Positions 1 through 12,719 of a DNA stretch of 64,000 nucleotides are shown in pieces. The translations under genes and the position numbers were made by a program. Each line of letters starts with the position of its first letter. The first letter of the stretch is position 1. The DNA is from Phorcus lineatus. Its lineage: Eukaryota > Mollusca > Gastropoda > Trochida > Trochidae. Under the pieces are notes generated by a model. The model was not told the DNA's origin, made no database searches, and saw only the letters and a program-made list of their open reading frames with translations. Location: positions 22,233,645 to 22,297,644 of the forward strand of contig OV121088.1 of assembly GCA_921293015.1 (NCBI GenBank), given 5' to 3'.

Positions 1-3000
1 TGTCAAGATGGTCGCGGTAGCAGGTCCAATCCGGACTGAAAAATACAGTTCTACACTGTCAATGCTGTTCGGTACAAGAGTGTAAAACACAGTTTATTGT
101 TCTATTTCGTGAGTCTGATAAAGGACTACAATCGATTTACTAGGACATGCTTATTGACTCATCATATACATGTACAAGTCAAAATAGTTTGAAATCCAAA
201 CTTCAAACCATTAGTGAAAATGATATTGGGCATTTTCCATAAAAGGTTAACTGGCCTTCATGCAAAATTACCATAGGTGCTGATTCCAAATAATCCCCCT
301 CGATTTACATAATTGTATTAAATTATCTATTTAAAAAACATGTAGTTGTTTTTCAGTGATAATAGAGAAATGACCTAATAGAAGCCATAGTTTAACTTAT
401 CTAACTCTACCAATCCCTAAATGTTGCCCTAAATGAGTTTCGAAAACTACCTCTACTCCATTGGCGAGGGCTAACCGAGGTACAGCGATAAAACGTAATT
501 CTTTATGTTGTCGCCATACAGACCTGACTGACGTTGAAAGGGTTAAAACGTTGTCCACAAAAAACACTATTTCCATGAGAGATAAAACAATTGATAAATT
601 CCATATTTACAACAGATATGAGTCAACATACTTTGCCATTTTATAGAAAGCAAAAGTTATCATATAGATATATTGATATTACCAGACATCACATGTTGAC
701 AGTTCAACAGACTTGTTCTCTGATCTCATTTCATTCCAACACTCACGTCCTGATTTGTAAACTGCAATGAAAAACATCTACATGCCAAGCAATAATCTTA
801 ATGCAGATTGAGCAGGTATGTATCAAAACAACACAGACCCAAATGTCAGGGGATAAATAAAAACATACACTTGGCAGGACTAAAAATTAGGTGTCATAAT
901 TCCGTTATTGCCAATTTTATTCTTTGCCGGGAAATAAATTATACATGTGTACTTAATCAAATATCATAATCGGTATCTGATAAGAGTATGAAATGTTGCA
1001 TGTGATCAATACAATATATTTTACATTAAGACATCATATAATTATTTTGCCAACTTGATTGTACTTACTTTTATACATTTTTCTGCATGATATGATTTCA
1101 CAAGCAACTTTTGATACAGACATTTAAGATAAAGACAAACTGTTAGGCAGTGTGGTTAAATCTACCTTAATCTAACAATCTCACTTACCGTTTGTTTCAG
1201 CACAGATATGTAGTTTCAAAACCATCATGATTGCAAATGACGCACTTTGAAAACTCTGACATTCCGCCAAAGAATCGGCACAATGTTGCTCTTCTCTGAG
1301 TGTCTCATTACTGCAAGACAGTAAATGATGATACTTACACCATAGAGACATTAAATAATAAAAATGAAAAAAAAACGGTAAATAATATATTTATTGGCGA
1401 TTCGAAAAACCACATTTATTTCCCTTCATTAAGTCATTTCATTAGTATTGATTCTTGTTATTAAAATATTTTGAAACGAGTATAAGTTGCATTTCCAAAG
1501 CGTACAAAGTAATTTTTAATGTCGAGTCGACCCTTAAGATCGTGTGGTACCTAAAAGAAATCTACAGTGTAGCTTGTTTTAAAAGTGGCTAAATGAGCTA
1601 CATAGACGCCTTACAGCTTAATATTTTACGAACGGTTTGGTTGAAAATGTTACATAATCATATCCGGACAATTTTACAAGGAAATATTCAAGATAAAATC
1701 ACACAAGAGGAAACTGTTCACTTACAAACTTACTTACATGATAACACAAAGGGATCTGATATAAAAAGTTATCATGAGATTCTGAAACCTTATTACTAGA
1801 GACAAAATAATGTAAAATATGTTTGGTAATTGTTAATGTTTGAGAAGATTATGTTAACGTTGGAATGCGACACATGTGTGTGTAGATGCTTCACCTGCAA
1901 TCCAATATATTGTTTCCATTCTTGTCGAAGAGTTCATCTGGGTCGAAAGCAATATACGCGGGGCTACACTCTCTGAGGACTCGAGTTATACACTGATGTG
2001 GGCTCTCCCTCCGGACTCGAGGGAATCCCAACACCCATCCGTTGGCCAACACTGGAGTGGAAAAATATAAAATCATCGAGGTTTTATATTGTCTGTCAAA
2101 TATATTTGTAGTATTGCTCTTTTACAGTAGTAAGCCGTAAAAGATTAGATGTTGACATCTGTCACTGCCTAATTAAGATCCTACTTTTCAAATAATTAAT
2201 TTAAGAACTTAGCCACTAAATAACTATAAGCATTTGACTTCAAGGTTTATTAAGAATAACGCCGAGTTAACATATTTAAAAACATACTTTGTTTCATAAA
2301 AAAGAATAGAGAAAAAGTTTTATTGCAGGATTGCAACGTTTCGGTGTATATACTAAGCACCGAAACTTCGCAATCCTGCAATAAAGAAGTTGTAAATCCA
2401 TAGAATTTATTTCTTTCATCTCACCAACTTCGAAATGCCTCTCAAAGAAGTCCTAATGAAAAGGTGAAAATGAACCAATTGCTAATTTTAAGATGAAGGT
2501 GCGAGTACGTTCTAAAGGCTGTAACGTTTATTACAGTAGAACGTTTTAAAAAGGATAATTCTTAAACTTCTCCCCAAATATATGTTCATGCCTAATGCAT
2601 TATTTATCTTCAGAGGGGCAAACATCTCATCTTTAATCCGATTATGCGTACTCGTAAGAAAGTATCAAGTATCGCAAGTTTTGCGTGAACACATTTTAAA
2701 GGTGGGAAATGGCCTCGCGAAGGTGAACCGAACATGTTACGGTCGTTTAGCAACTGCTTCTTTTAGTTATAAAAGATTGCCTTTTAAATGGTAGTATTTA
2801 TTATCGTTTTTTGTGAGATCCCTTTCTTTAGTAAACTGAAAACGTGATACTGCCCTTTCAAACAAACTATTGAATGTAGGTACTGTAGGTTGTCAAAGTA
2901 AGTTATGTTCGTAATATTTCTAGCACATTAAAAGCCAATTAAAATATCAATAGTTGACATGTTCATTCTTTCATCTCATATATGTATCGCTGCACATAGA

Positions 3001-4216
3001 GGATCTATAGTGATTAGTTCATTGCCCTCAGTGTAACCTTTCGTCGAAGCTCGTTGATAACGGGGCGTTTTCCTCTTACACAATGTACATAAATATAGTA
3101 ACCAGAATTAATTTCGGGGTTCGTAATTGTGCAATGCGGGTATAACATAATAGATGACTGAGAGTGGAATTTAGAGTTATTCATTAAATATAAAACCCTA
3201 CGTCTTGGTGAAAAATGATAAAAACTCACAAAAGACCTAAAACCTCCTTCAAATTAAGTCTACTCTCTAAAACCCTTCTTCCTGTTGAGGAAATATAAAG
3301 TCAATGGATGTACACCTTTACTGCCAACAGATAAAACACAGCTTTCCAGCAAGTGATGACGTACTCTTCTTATTTAACCCCTACGTCGTGTTTATATTCG
3401 AGGATACCATGACTTACTCTTTGGAAAAGCTAGCACGTAGCACGTTGTTTCGAAAAAAAATTTTATTCAAATGTTTACGTATAAACATTTTTATGCCAAT
3501 TGAATCACCTTCAAAAGGGTGAGACATCTCATCACTAAACCTGATCGTGTCAAGTCGTATAAGTACTCTTGAAGTGTCAAGCAATTGCAAAAACCACCGA
3601 CGGCCATTTCTTAGTGAATTATACTTTAAACTATTTTAGATAAGAAACGTTGCTTTAATGAACATGCTGCGTTCTCTTTGGAACTGCTTATTTTGGTTAA
3701 TTACCTTTGTCTTGTAATATATAGCTAATTATCATTTTCTAGTGATCACTTTACCTAAAATCGTGCTTCTGCCCATTTAAAGATAGATATTATCATTTTC
3801 AATCACGGAGGTTCAACAAACTCTATTGATAAACGTTCATCTTCACTGAAAGACGTCATCTGACCAATGCATAGGGTCATTTGTTATACTACACGACCAA
3901 CAAATTCACTGCGCACAATTAGATATTACAGTGACTATACTGTTTTGACACGCATCACATTAACTTAGTTACTAGGACCAATCTGCCACAATTTTGTTCG
4001 AGACATAGTATCAGGTAGAATTAGTTTCTTAATTCATCTTTTTTAAACTAAAAGGTGGTGTTATGCACGAACAACAAATGCTCAATTTAGAAAAAGTTCA
4101 GTGTTCAAATTTGGATATGATTATTATAAATACGTTTTATATGCAAATTGATATCCGAATAATTGCATGCAAAAGTACTTACCAAGGCATGCAGCGAGGA
4201 CACAAAAGTAAAGCAT
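1..4216 (-). CDS. Gene A: secreted cysteine-rich protein, five-exon gene, 3' end off the window
   Basis: This spliced gene has exons at 4216-4183, 2051-1895, 1310-1189, 761-683 and 35-1 (cut by the window edge). Every intron has GT..AG ends and the phases run 1-2-1-2. Exon 1 starts MLYFCVLAACL and, with the first residues of exon 2 (VLANG), makes a signal peptide. Later exons give CITRVLREC, NILDC, EEQHCADSLAEC, LKLHIC, SGREC, LSTCDVC and DWTCYRDHLD. Ten cysteines are visible in the mature part. Each exon matches the same-numbered exon of gene B, 6 kb away on the same strand, which validates the model. The role is unknown and I recognise no family; a secreted disulfide-rich protein is inferred. 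The promoter is not clear. An acceptor-like site lies just before the ATG, so a 5' UTR intron is possible. Confidence 0.85.
2304..2455 (+). repeat. Hairpin element copy 1 (shared end motif family)
   Basis: Arms at 2320-2346 and 2358-2384 are inverted copies with 2 mismatches in 27, separated by an 11-base loop. The arm end carries TTTCGGTG / CACCGAAA. Downstream comes AATAAAGAAGTTG and, at 2424-2441, CAACTTCGAAATGCCTCT, a motif also found beside hairpins near 7.0 and 55.9 kb. It lies inside intron 1 of gene A. A Penelope-like retroelement end is a possibility, not shown. Confidence 0.7.
2570..3850. repeat. Diverged local duplication in gene A intron 1
   Basis: The stretch at about 2570-2910 resembles 3475-3790. 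Shared landmarks in the same order are ACATCTCAT, then AACTGCTT..TTTT(A/G)GTTA, then TTATCATTTT-like text, then CTGCCCTTT / CTGCCCATTT. Identity is low, so this is an old duplication. No coding potential was recognised. Confidence 0.4.
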
Positions 4217-7004
4217 GTCTCTATCTGAATAGCTCTGAATAAACATAATAGTTCATTCCGTATTTTAGATGTAAATTTTTAAGTGAGCCGATTATCACCC
4301 CATGCAGTTCCGCCTTGTTTGGTTTAATATGGTACGATGATTATGAAACAAAAACCTATGATACCCCGTTGAAATGTCAACACGTATGTTTTGACATTTG
4401 ACGGTTGTTTTCCAAACAAGTAAGTACTCATTTGGTGAAATAGTATCAGAATGTCAGGTTTATATGTCCAGCAAGTCTTTAGTTGTTTGACTTTTGTTCC
4501 ATCCAGCGGTGCAAATAGGTACTTAATATAAGCTTGAATTTGAGATGACCCTTAACAACTTACAGCAATCCAGGTTAAACCAGTTAAACGGCTTTGAATG
4601 ATCAACCGAAAGAAAATCTGTTTTGCTTATAATTTGATTGCGCTTTATTTCATACCCAAGAATTAGGGACATTCGCAGGGGAGGTAATTTCAAAGTACTT
4701 GAAGAGTAAAACATTTAAAATCTCTTGGTATCACACACTTCAAGCAAGGGAACATAACTCTGCTTGGTATCTCGCGCCGCCCTAAGATTTTAATTACCAA
4801 GACGTTTCACACGCATTGCATAAAAAGCAATAAAGGATCGCTATGGTTAACGTTTTTAAATATAAAACATAAATCTTTGATTATAATCCCTTTTAAGCAT
4901 TGTGTTTTAAATGTTTCGATTCTATTTGATTAAGAAAATACATTTATATAGTAGGTCTGTGACATTTATTACTCACATTCTAGTTGATATGTAGTATTGT
5001 TTATCTGCAACAACTAAAATCTCATATCAATCTATTGATTTTAACCCTTTGAATTTATTTTTTAAGATATATAACCAATTTGATCGTGTACAAATTTTTG
5101 GCTTCTATCAATTAAGATAATATCTATCTATAATAGGGATTTATAGTGGCCTTATACTCGATTTACCTTGTTATATTTCGAATTCTTATATATGCATTTT
5201 ATACGACATCGGAATAACTGTAATATTCGTCTATTAAATTTGCTTGAAACGTCAACTTTGGTTAACGCGACTGTCGCATTTATTGCTTTTTATTTGAAGA
5301 TAATGTTTGCTAGAAAGAGCAGCTTTTATGTTTAATGTAATACCTCAAAAAAAAGTCAGGGTTATGTTTAACAATCAGTTACCAGCTCAAGGGAGCGTTG
5401 CTTCCTAAAATAATAACAAGAAACAAGGACATTACAGAGCATTTTTCAGTATTTATGCGACAAAAATCTCAAAAAATTAACTTACAGATAACAACGATTA
5501 ACGAATTAAATATACGAAGATAAATATACTTTGGAGAAATGAGATTTCTAGAGACTAATATTATCTGCATTGTGACAACATCATTCATTAAGAACATTTC
5601 TACTTAGAGTCGTCAGATAAACGCTTTAAATGACAGGAAAATTTATTGCCCCTCATGTTCGATACTGATCCTCCCCAACCGTGGACCAGGCGGAGAGCAT
5701 CTGTCAGCAATTCTCTCACCCTTGCCTCATTGACTGTTTTGAGTTTCCTAATTATGTGGTAATCCCTTTATCACAGTAATTAAGGTCTTCTATTTGCTGT
5801 ATTAAAGAAAGTCTATATTTTGACCTACATTTGGTATTTTCACAAAATAACTGAGGATCGCTCGACTCCCTGATTAATGTTTATGAAATTAATTGCAAGA
5901 AAGAAATCTCAAGGATCATGAATTGGAATAGTTCTAATCTTTTCCTTGTCCTTTAGCAAATCAGAAAACAAAATTGTTAAAGGCAAAGCCAAACTCATTT
6001 TTGTAATGTCTATACAAATTAAAAAGAGAAGCTCTCGTCATTTCAAATGTTGGTATCAATGGACTAATTAGAAATTGAACTTTAAATTCCATTTAGTTAG
6101 GAGCCAACCGGGATAATATAAGACTTAAATCTTAAATCTAGACTTGCCTTTCAAAAGGATAAGTACCCAACAATACTTTATTTCATTTCAGACTGAGGCA
6201 ACTAATATTGCAAACATTTTCTTGACTTAAGACTTACTTTTTTGTTTTCCACTTAATTATGGATGACAGACTGTACAAGGGCGAGAAGTGCTGGTAGTCC
6301 TGTCCATGACTGTAGAATGTTGGAGCCTGCATTACAGTCTAGGTCTTCATTTACCAAGTAATCCAAGTATAGTGTTAAATGTTTAAAGCGGGGCACCATC
6401 AATTCTAAACAAATATTAAATACATGAAAATTTTGCCCAGACAGATTTGCGGTGACTGATTGGATATGAGGGACCGAAAACTTGTGATATTTAGGTTGAG
6501 GTCAAATGAGTATCATCTCATGTCAATTGAACTAGGGCATAACTGAAAAATTTCTTTATTGTGATGTTCATTTCAAATTCACTGTTAAAATTTGATTCCA
6601 TTCAGGATTGATGGTAGCAACTATCGTCTACAATATTTACTCATCCGAGGAAGTTTGTTATAAAATCTAAAGTTTGTTCATTTATTCACTTTATTGAAAA
6701 TATGCAATATATATCAGACTCGGATTAATATGTTTCAAAAAGAGCTCATGTTGTGTATCAACCTCCTCTTAGCGCGCTTTGCGTAGGCACGGTAAAATAA
6801 ACTCTGGAAACGTTAAGTGAACTCGACAAATTAAAATTCGAGTTTTGCATCAGTTAAAACGAGATAATATTTTGATAATTAAAAATCTGTAATCAAATCA
6901 AGATTGAGGATTACGTAGATATAGAGGTTTTTTTAAGTATTAAGTATTAGCAACACCGAGCATAACTTAAACATTGGTTTTTACTTTTTACAATACAAAG
7001 GATT
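4217..7004. other. Intergenic, no supported gene
   Basis: This is AT-rich DNA between gene A and hairpin element copy 2. A relatively GC-rich patch at about 5640-5760 is open on both strands (minus reading includes TVNEARVRELLTDALRL), and a similar patch lies at 6260-6350. Neither has convincing exon borders or a recognised product. Confidence 0.5.
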
Positions 7005-7194
7005 CATTAACCTATATTGAATTGTTTCAGTGGCATTCTAGAAGTTGATAGTTTGAGGACGACAATGATATATGGATATACAACTTCTTTATTTCACCGT
7101 GGCGAAAAAGTATAAGGATCTATACCGAAACGTCGCCACTGCGAAATCAAGAAGTTGTATATCCATATATCATTGTCGTCATTAACCTACATTG
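7005..7194 (-). repeat. Hairpin element copy 2 with target-site duplication
   Basis: Arms at 7058-7104 and 7134-7180 are 47 bases long with 3 mismatches. A 15-base direct repeat (CATTAACCTAYATTG, one mismatch) flanks the unit at 7005-7019 and 7180-7194, as expected for an insertion of about 160 bp. The left end carries GTGGCATTCTAGAAGTTG, the reverse complement of the end motif in the copies near 2.4 and 55.9 kb. The loop contains CCGAAACGTCG. Confidence 0.75.
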
Positions 7195-10100
7195 TAAAAA
7201 AGATAACTGCGAATCCTTTCTGTCTCAGTAAACTTTATGCGATTGTTAGTACCGAGCAAGTACATGTGGTCGTAATCATTATGTAAGCATTTTAAAAACC
7301 GCCACCCACAGTTGCCCCCTACTGTCAATTGCTTTGAATAGTGTGGTCCACTGAACAGTAGGGTCTCAAATTACAAGATATCATCAGTTTGAGAATGTAG
7401 CAAATGATATAACCGGAGGTGACGTAATAAGATTCGCCAACTAATGTTATCGTGAAGGCTCGATTGTAGTAAATACACGAAAGTGCACCAAATAATTTCT
7501 AAAATTCCAGAGCACTTAATTTTTATCGTCTGAATATGAAAATTTAACATCCGCTTAGTAATATTTGAGGTTTGCACGTGCTCATATATTTTGATAACTT
7601 CTTAGTATGCTGCTGATTTATGTGGTGGTCAACGTTTTGATTGTAAAGCTTGGTGTAAAATATAACCCTTTTGTTCCTTATTGTTCATATCATTAATTAA
7701 GTACGTTTCTAACACGCATATTAACCATGATTAAACACATTCCTCCACATTATCTTCCTTTTGGTGTATCATACAAAAACGTGAGACAAAAGATGAATTC
7801 GAGATAAAACCAAAATTTAGTCAACAACAAATGAAAACATTCTTGTATATAATATCACATTTGTTCTGAGAAAAATTGACTCCCTAACATGTAATTTTTT
7901 GTAAAATCATAATGAAATTATTTCATTAGTAACTATCGTTTTTTCGTTTTACAAATATATTGCAAAATGTTAATTCATGTTCAATAAGTATTATATTTTC
8001 CAAAAAATATTAATTGCTAAACGTAAGACCAAGCATAATTAACCAAAAGCTCTAAACCTTAAGCTGACCAGCAAACCCGCTTGAAGTCCCAGCTAAGTAA
8101 AGGGGAGCAACTCGCCTTGTTTCTAAGAATTTAAAGTTAATTTTTCTATACCAATTTTTGACTGGAAAGCGCACCATGGTGCATCTTTTGAAATGCAATG
8201 TTTTTAGATTTTACTGTCCATCAATATATGCAGATTAGAAATCAATGCTGGCACGCATGCACAACGTAATAGTTTTGCCACAAATTAAATCAAGTTTTAA
8301 AATGGTGAAAAGCGCATATTTCTCTGAAATAGCATGGCGTTGTACAGAGCTGACATAGGTGTTTTGTATTTCAAATGGCACCATGGGTATTTGCAGTAAA
8401 AATATGTAAAAAATATCTTTTTATTGGTAATTGAATGCTCTTTCACAATTGATGCTGGCACGGTTTATCATATGAATGGTAAAGCAGTAACATGGCTCTG
8501 GTCCTACAGAAAGCATCACCGTTTCACGGTTCACTGGTTCGAGCGCTTCACTCACTGTGTCGGCTCTGAATGTCCCTGATTCTTGGACATGGTTAACTCC
8601 TCAGTGTAGAAAGTGATTAAACAAAATTTTAATACGAAATCGTATACCTTTTTAGGGTTGTTCCATATTAGAATTTCTCTATTCACATATAGTATATTCC
8701 CATAGATGATAATCGTTAGACGTGATATGGTGCAAAATATTCTCTGTAACAATTTTGCACATATTTTCGATTTTTTTTAAATCTTCAAAAAGTGATATTT
8801 CTAAAACAAATTTTATAACTATCTATAACAATTCAGATACAGTGTAGCTTCTGTTTTTGTCTTTTGGAAGAAATATGTCCGCATTGCACAAGAGAAGAAA
8901 CTCTAGTCTTCCCTACAGTGAAAGTATCAGACCAAGTAGTCAGTTTGCGACATTAAAACTTTGATCGCAACCAATCACATTTCTTTATTTATAGCCATTG
9001 GATATTCCGCTAAAAACAGAGGTACATGTAACATAATATATATCACTTGAGGTTTCTCTGTTGGTAGAATATGATGCCATGAATTTGCCAACGTAAAAGG
9101 AAGCTTTTTAGATGAGTACAGTAGATGTTTCTCTTCGTACGCTAATTTAGCCAGGTTGACTTGTTTTCAGTCAGCGAAATCGCTCATATGTCAAGGAAAC
9201 TCTTAAAGATGCAATTTTCAACATCGATTATTGTCTGTATTCATCTATAATATATGAAATCGTTTTACATTGATTAAGGAAGTGCCTTGTATAAGAGACA
9301 CACATGTATATGCGAATTGCATGTAAAATTCCCAACGATTAGTTGGAAGAACGTTGTATCGTGTTACTGAACATGATTGCAGTAAAACCAATCAGGATCA
9401 TTTGTTACAGAGAGAAATATATGCTTGAAACAGAAGTTACTTGGGAAGATATGATATATAACTTCAGCGAGATGAGAACGGGTTTCGCATTTTTTTTTAA
9501 ACTTACATCCTGTAAATCTCGCCTTCAACGACTTATATTTATCCCCCAAAAAAATTTTAAAATCTGCCCACGAAATTTTGATTTGAAATATTACTGAATT
9601 TAAAACGAGAGCTTAAAAAGAGAAACCCAATCAATTATGAAAGTTACTAGTTCAGTTCTTCACTACGAATTTAATTTGTTCTCCCTTTACTAAAATGATT
9701 TATGAAACAAACTATACTAATTCTTGTTGACGCATCCATGTTCTATTCGGATTTTTTTTAAAATGGGACAGAAATTAAAATGGAATAAAAACTTTATTTT
9801 TTTTTCAAACCAAAAACATGTAAACATGAAACACATGTAGTCAGGTAGTTACCGATGCATCATCTTAAAAAGGACATGTAATTATGAAACATTACGGCAA
9901 ATGCAAAAAGAAAGGAAAAAGAATGCTGTAAACACATAAGTTGTGAATTTATAAGCTTTTTATTTTTATATATGAATCATTTTAATTGTTGTGTAAGCAA
10001 ATAATTGTCATTTTAAGGCAGTCAATATATTCATTGTCAACAGTAACTTTTAGTGATTGTTTTTCCACACGGAATATAACGTAATTTTTAACAAGTGAAC

Positions 10101-10319
10101 GTGCTTACATGCTAAAAAAACAACTTGGAAAAGACGCTCTGCATGTGAAAACTGCACCTCTTTCAATATTAAGATATATTTACATATACTTGTATATCAA
10201 TGAGAAATATATGATATCTTCAAACACTCCTTGGTCTTGTACCACTAGACTAATAGCAGTAAAATAAATCCTCGTATCGTTTAGATATGAAGTAATTGGG
10301 GAGTGTCGTTGTCAGTCAC
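7195..10319. other. Intergenic, no supported gene
   Basis: AT-rich, with several homopolymer runs. One plus-strand stretch at about 8502-8587 follows an acceptor-like CCTACAG and is open (ESITVSRFTGSSASL..), but it has no partner exon. A minus-strand TTTATT at 9958-9963 could serve as a distant poly(A) signal for gene B. Confidence 0.45.
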
Positions 10320-12646
10320 CTAAAGGAGTTGTTGTTGTTGTACTGGTGGACACATGTTGTTGTTTCGTGTGTAGATCCTTGCTATGTCTAAAGCAAATTC
10401 TACATGTTTGTCCAGACAAACAGTGATGTTTTTAAGCTTTGATCTCAGACACGCACGATCGCTGAAACACAAAATATTGACAAACTATAAAGTATCTCAC
10501 GGTGTTTTAGGATTCAGGATTCCGTCAAGAATAGCAATATATTTAGTTCGAATAAGCATATAACAACCTGTACATATTAAGGAATTTCAAATCTGTAATA
10601 TATAAAACAAACATATGAGAAAACCAGTTGGTCTACACAATTTAGTCCACTATGCCTCACAGGTATATGCAGATCATTGATGTATGATATCAAAATTGTT
10701 AAATACAATCATTACAAAAAGATGACGTCTTGACTGCGTATTACACAGCAAAATTCATACTTCAGCTCTGTCTTGAAAGTTCCTGACAATTTCATTTTCT
10801 TGATCTTAGGAATGCCTCCGGAACGAATGCTTTGAACATTCATACTATTAACAAAAGATGATTGAAGACAATCTAGATTTTTGTCGGCGATTCGGATATC
10901 TTCAAAATGATTGATTTTCTCCAAGTTTCACTACAACAAAAGAAACATTTAATGTGTATAATAAAGGGGTTTTAATATCTCACCAAAGGTCACATTGACG
11001 AAGTACTTGAGTTCTGTCTGCCGTCTCCATACAGGCCCGTCCAGTCTCCACAACTGTAACAATGCATGTGTCAACATTTCGAGAATTCCATAATATGTAC
11101 AAAAGACAAGTGTCTATTTTATGTTAGATATACTCTCTGTACTCGTCTTGAATCCATATGGAATTATGCTATACCTAGATTAGATTTACCTTTCCTACAA
11201 TGAAGGAAAACGTATCATTGCATTGTACAACAACTACTAAATTCCTTTCATTGTTTACAATATACGAATACAACTTCGCTCAACATGGCATACATGTATC
11301 TGTTAAAATGAAATATTCACAACTTAATATAAAATTATTGGCTTGCGTCAGTGCCTTTGTAAGAATATCTTAAGGCACATTTAAATTGAAGTAGGATCAG
11401 TTCAAGTCATTAATATGATCTGCGTGATCCTTGATCGCACTTGATCAAAAGCAGTTAAGCATTCCTCCGAATCCTGAAGGGTTCACATTTAACTCAGTTG
11501 GTGATGAACCAAACTTTTGGTCGACAACTTTCTCAAATCAATCAAAACAAGAAAATCACCTCTTTGGCTACCACAGAGAGCCTCCTTGATCTCCAGTTGG
11601 TTTATAAAGCGACTGCGCATGCGCTGCCACTCTGCTCCTGGACAAGAATCGCGGATACCTTCAACACATTGTCTGTCCTGTCGTAGTGTTGTGTTACTGA
11701 AACATAGAAAACTGCTATTGAACAAAACTGTGCAAAGATATCAATCTTTAATCCCATCTCATATATTGAGCTCATTTATCATAGGTGTTAATTATGCCTC
11801 TGTTTACCTTTAATTGCAGGTGTTTTGTTATATTCATCATACATATGTATGTTTGATTTACTTTAATCACACCTTTATATCAATCATACCTGCAGTCCAT
11901 ATTGACATGTCCATCACCGTCGTACAGGGACGCCCTGGTCTGGGGGAGGCGGGGAGGGGTACAGCTGAATAATGCAGTAGCACATGCGTCGTCGTTCCTC
12001 GCATTTCTTAGAGAAGGCGAACCTTGGGAAAACAAAACATGAATGTCAGAATAGAAATGAGTAAGTCTTCATTCTAATCATTTCAAATATAAAGTAACAA
12101 TAAAGACAAAATAACGAAATATCAAATATATAAACATGTCAACTTACATGAAATAATTGATATTTTGAGATAAGTAAATTCCAAGAATCCAAATACAATA
12201 ACAAAGTATATTGGATCTCATATAAACTACCTAAACATCCTATACATGTGTATGTTATGCATTTACATATGATTCTTTGAATATTGAAATATTTTATAAG
12301 ATTTATAATATTTATGTTAAATCTATGACATGACATCAATTGAGAAGGGCAAAGATAAATAATATCATAGTGGATTTACGATTGTGAATTGAAAACACAT
12401 GCAATAAACGTTTTATGAGTAGCGTTGTTTGCAACGGATCACGTTTTCAATTTAAATGAGAGTTTCGCATACTTGAACACAAAATCATCTTGTGTTATCT
12501 TTTTACACTTACAAAAAAGACAAGGCAAATATATACAAATGCGTGAATAAAAAGCAAATCGAGTTTAATGCAGGAAGAACAAGTAACCTACCCCATGTGA
12601 GGCCCAGGAAACAGAAACCAAATGTTAGGGCACCTAGTGAATTCAT
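10320..12646 (-). CDS. Gene B: secreted 12-cysteine protein, complete five-exon gene, paralogue of gene A
   Basis: Coding exons are 12646-12592, 12022-11890, 11696-11560, 11053-10984 and 10461-10320. Together they give 537 nt, or 178 codons plus TAG. All introns are GT..AG with phases 1-2-1-2, as in gene A. Residues 1-18 (MNSLGALTFGFCFLGLTW) are a signal peptide. The mature part has 12 cysteines, for example ACATALFSC, NMDC, RQCVEGIRDSC, EALC, GRACMETAD, QCDLCDRAC, ITVC and NNMC, followed by a polar Gln-rich tail (PPVQQQQLL). No membrane span follows the signal, so secretion is inferred. An alternative last exon may begin at 10934 after a good acceptor (TTGTTGTAG); it would end after 18 codons. 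I recognise no family. Spacing of cysteines in helix-like stretches suggests a small disulfide-stabilised helical domain. Confidence 0.88.
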
Positions 12647-12689
12647 AGTGAGAACTTCAGTGAGAAGTGTTTGTCGCACTAGATTGTTC

Positions 12690-12718
12690 AGCAATATATA
12701 TACATAATATATATAAAC
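12690..12718 (-). promoter_or_regulatory. Possible TATA region of gene B
   Basis: Two TATA-like runs (TTTATATATATT and TATATATATT read on the minus strand) lie about 45-70 bases upstream of the gene B start codon. This spacing would leave a short 5' leader of about 20-30 bases. AT-rich runs are common here, so this is a weak call. Confidence 0.35.
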
Positions 12719-12719
12719 A

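Noticed and set aside
1593..1799. 68-codon plus-strand frame with ATG inside gene A intron 2
   Set aside because: No splice context, no family similarity, and it lies antisense within an intron of a supported gene.
7371..7390. Hammerhead ribozyme core (CTGATGA on minus)
   Set aside because: No GAAA box or supporting stems nearby.
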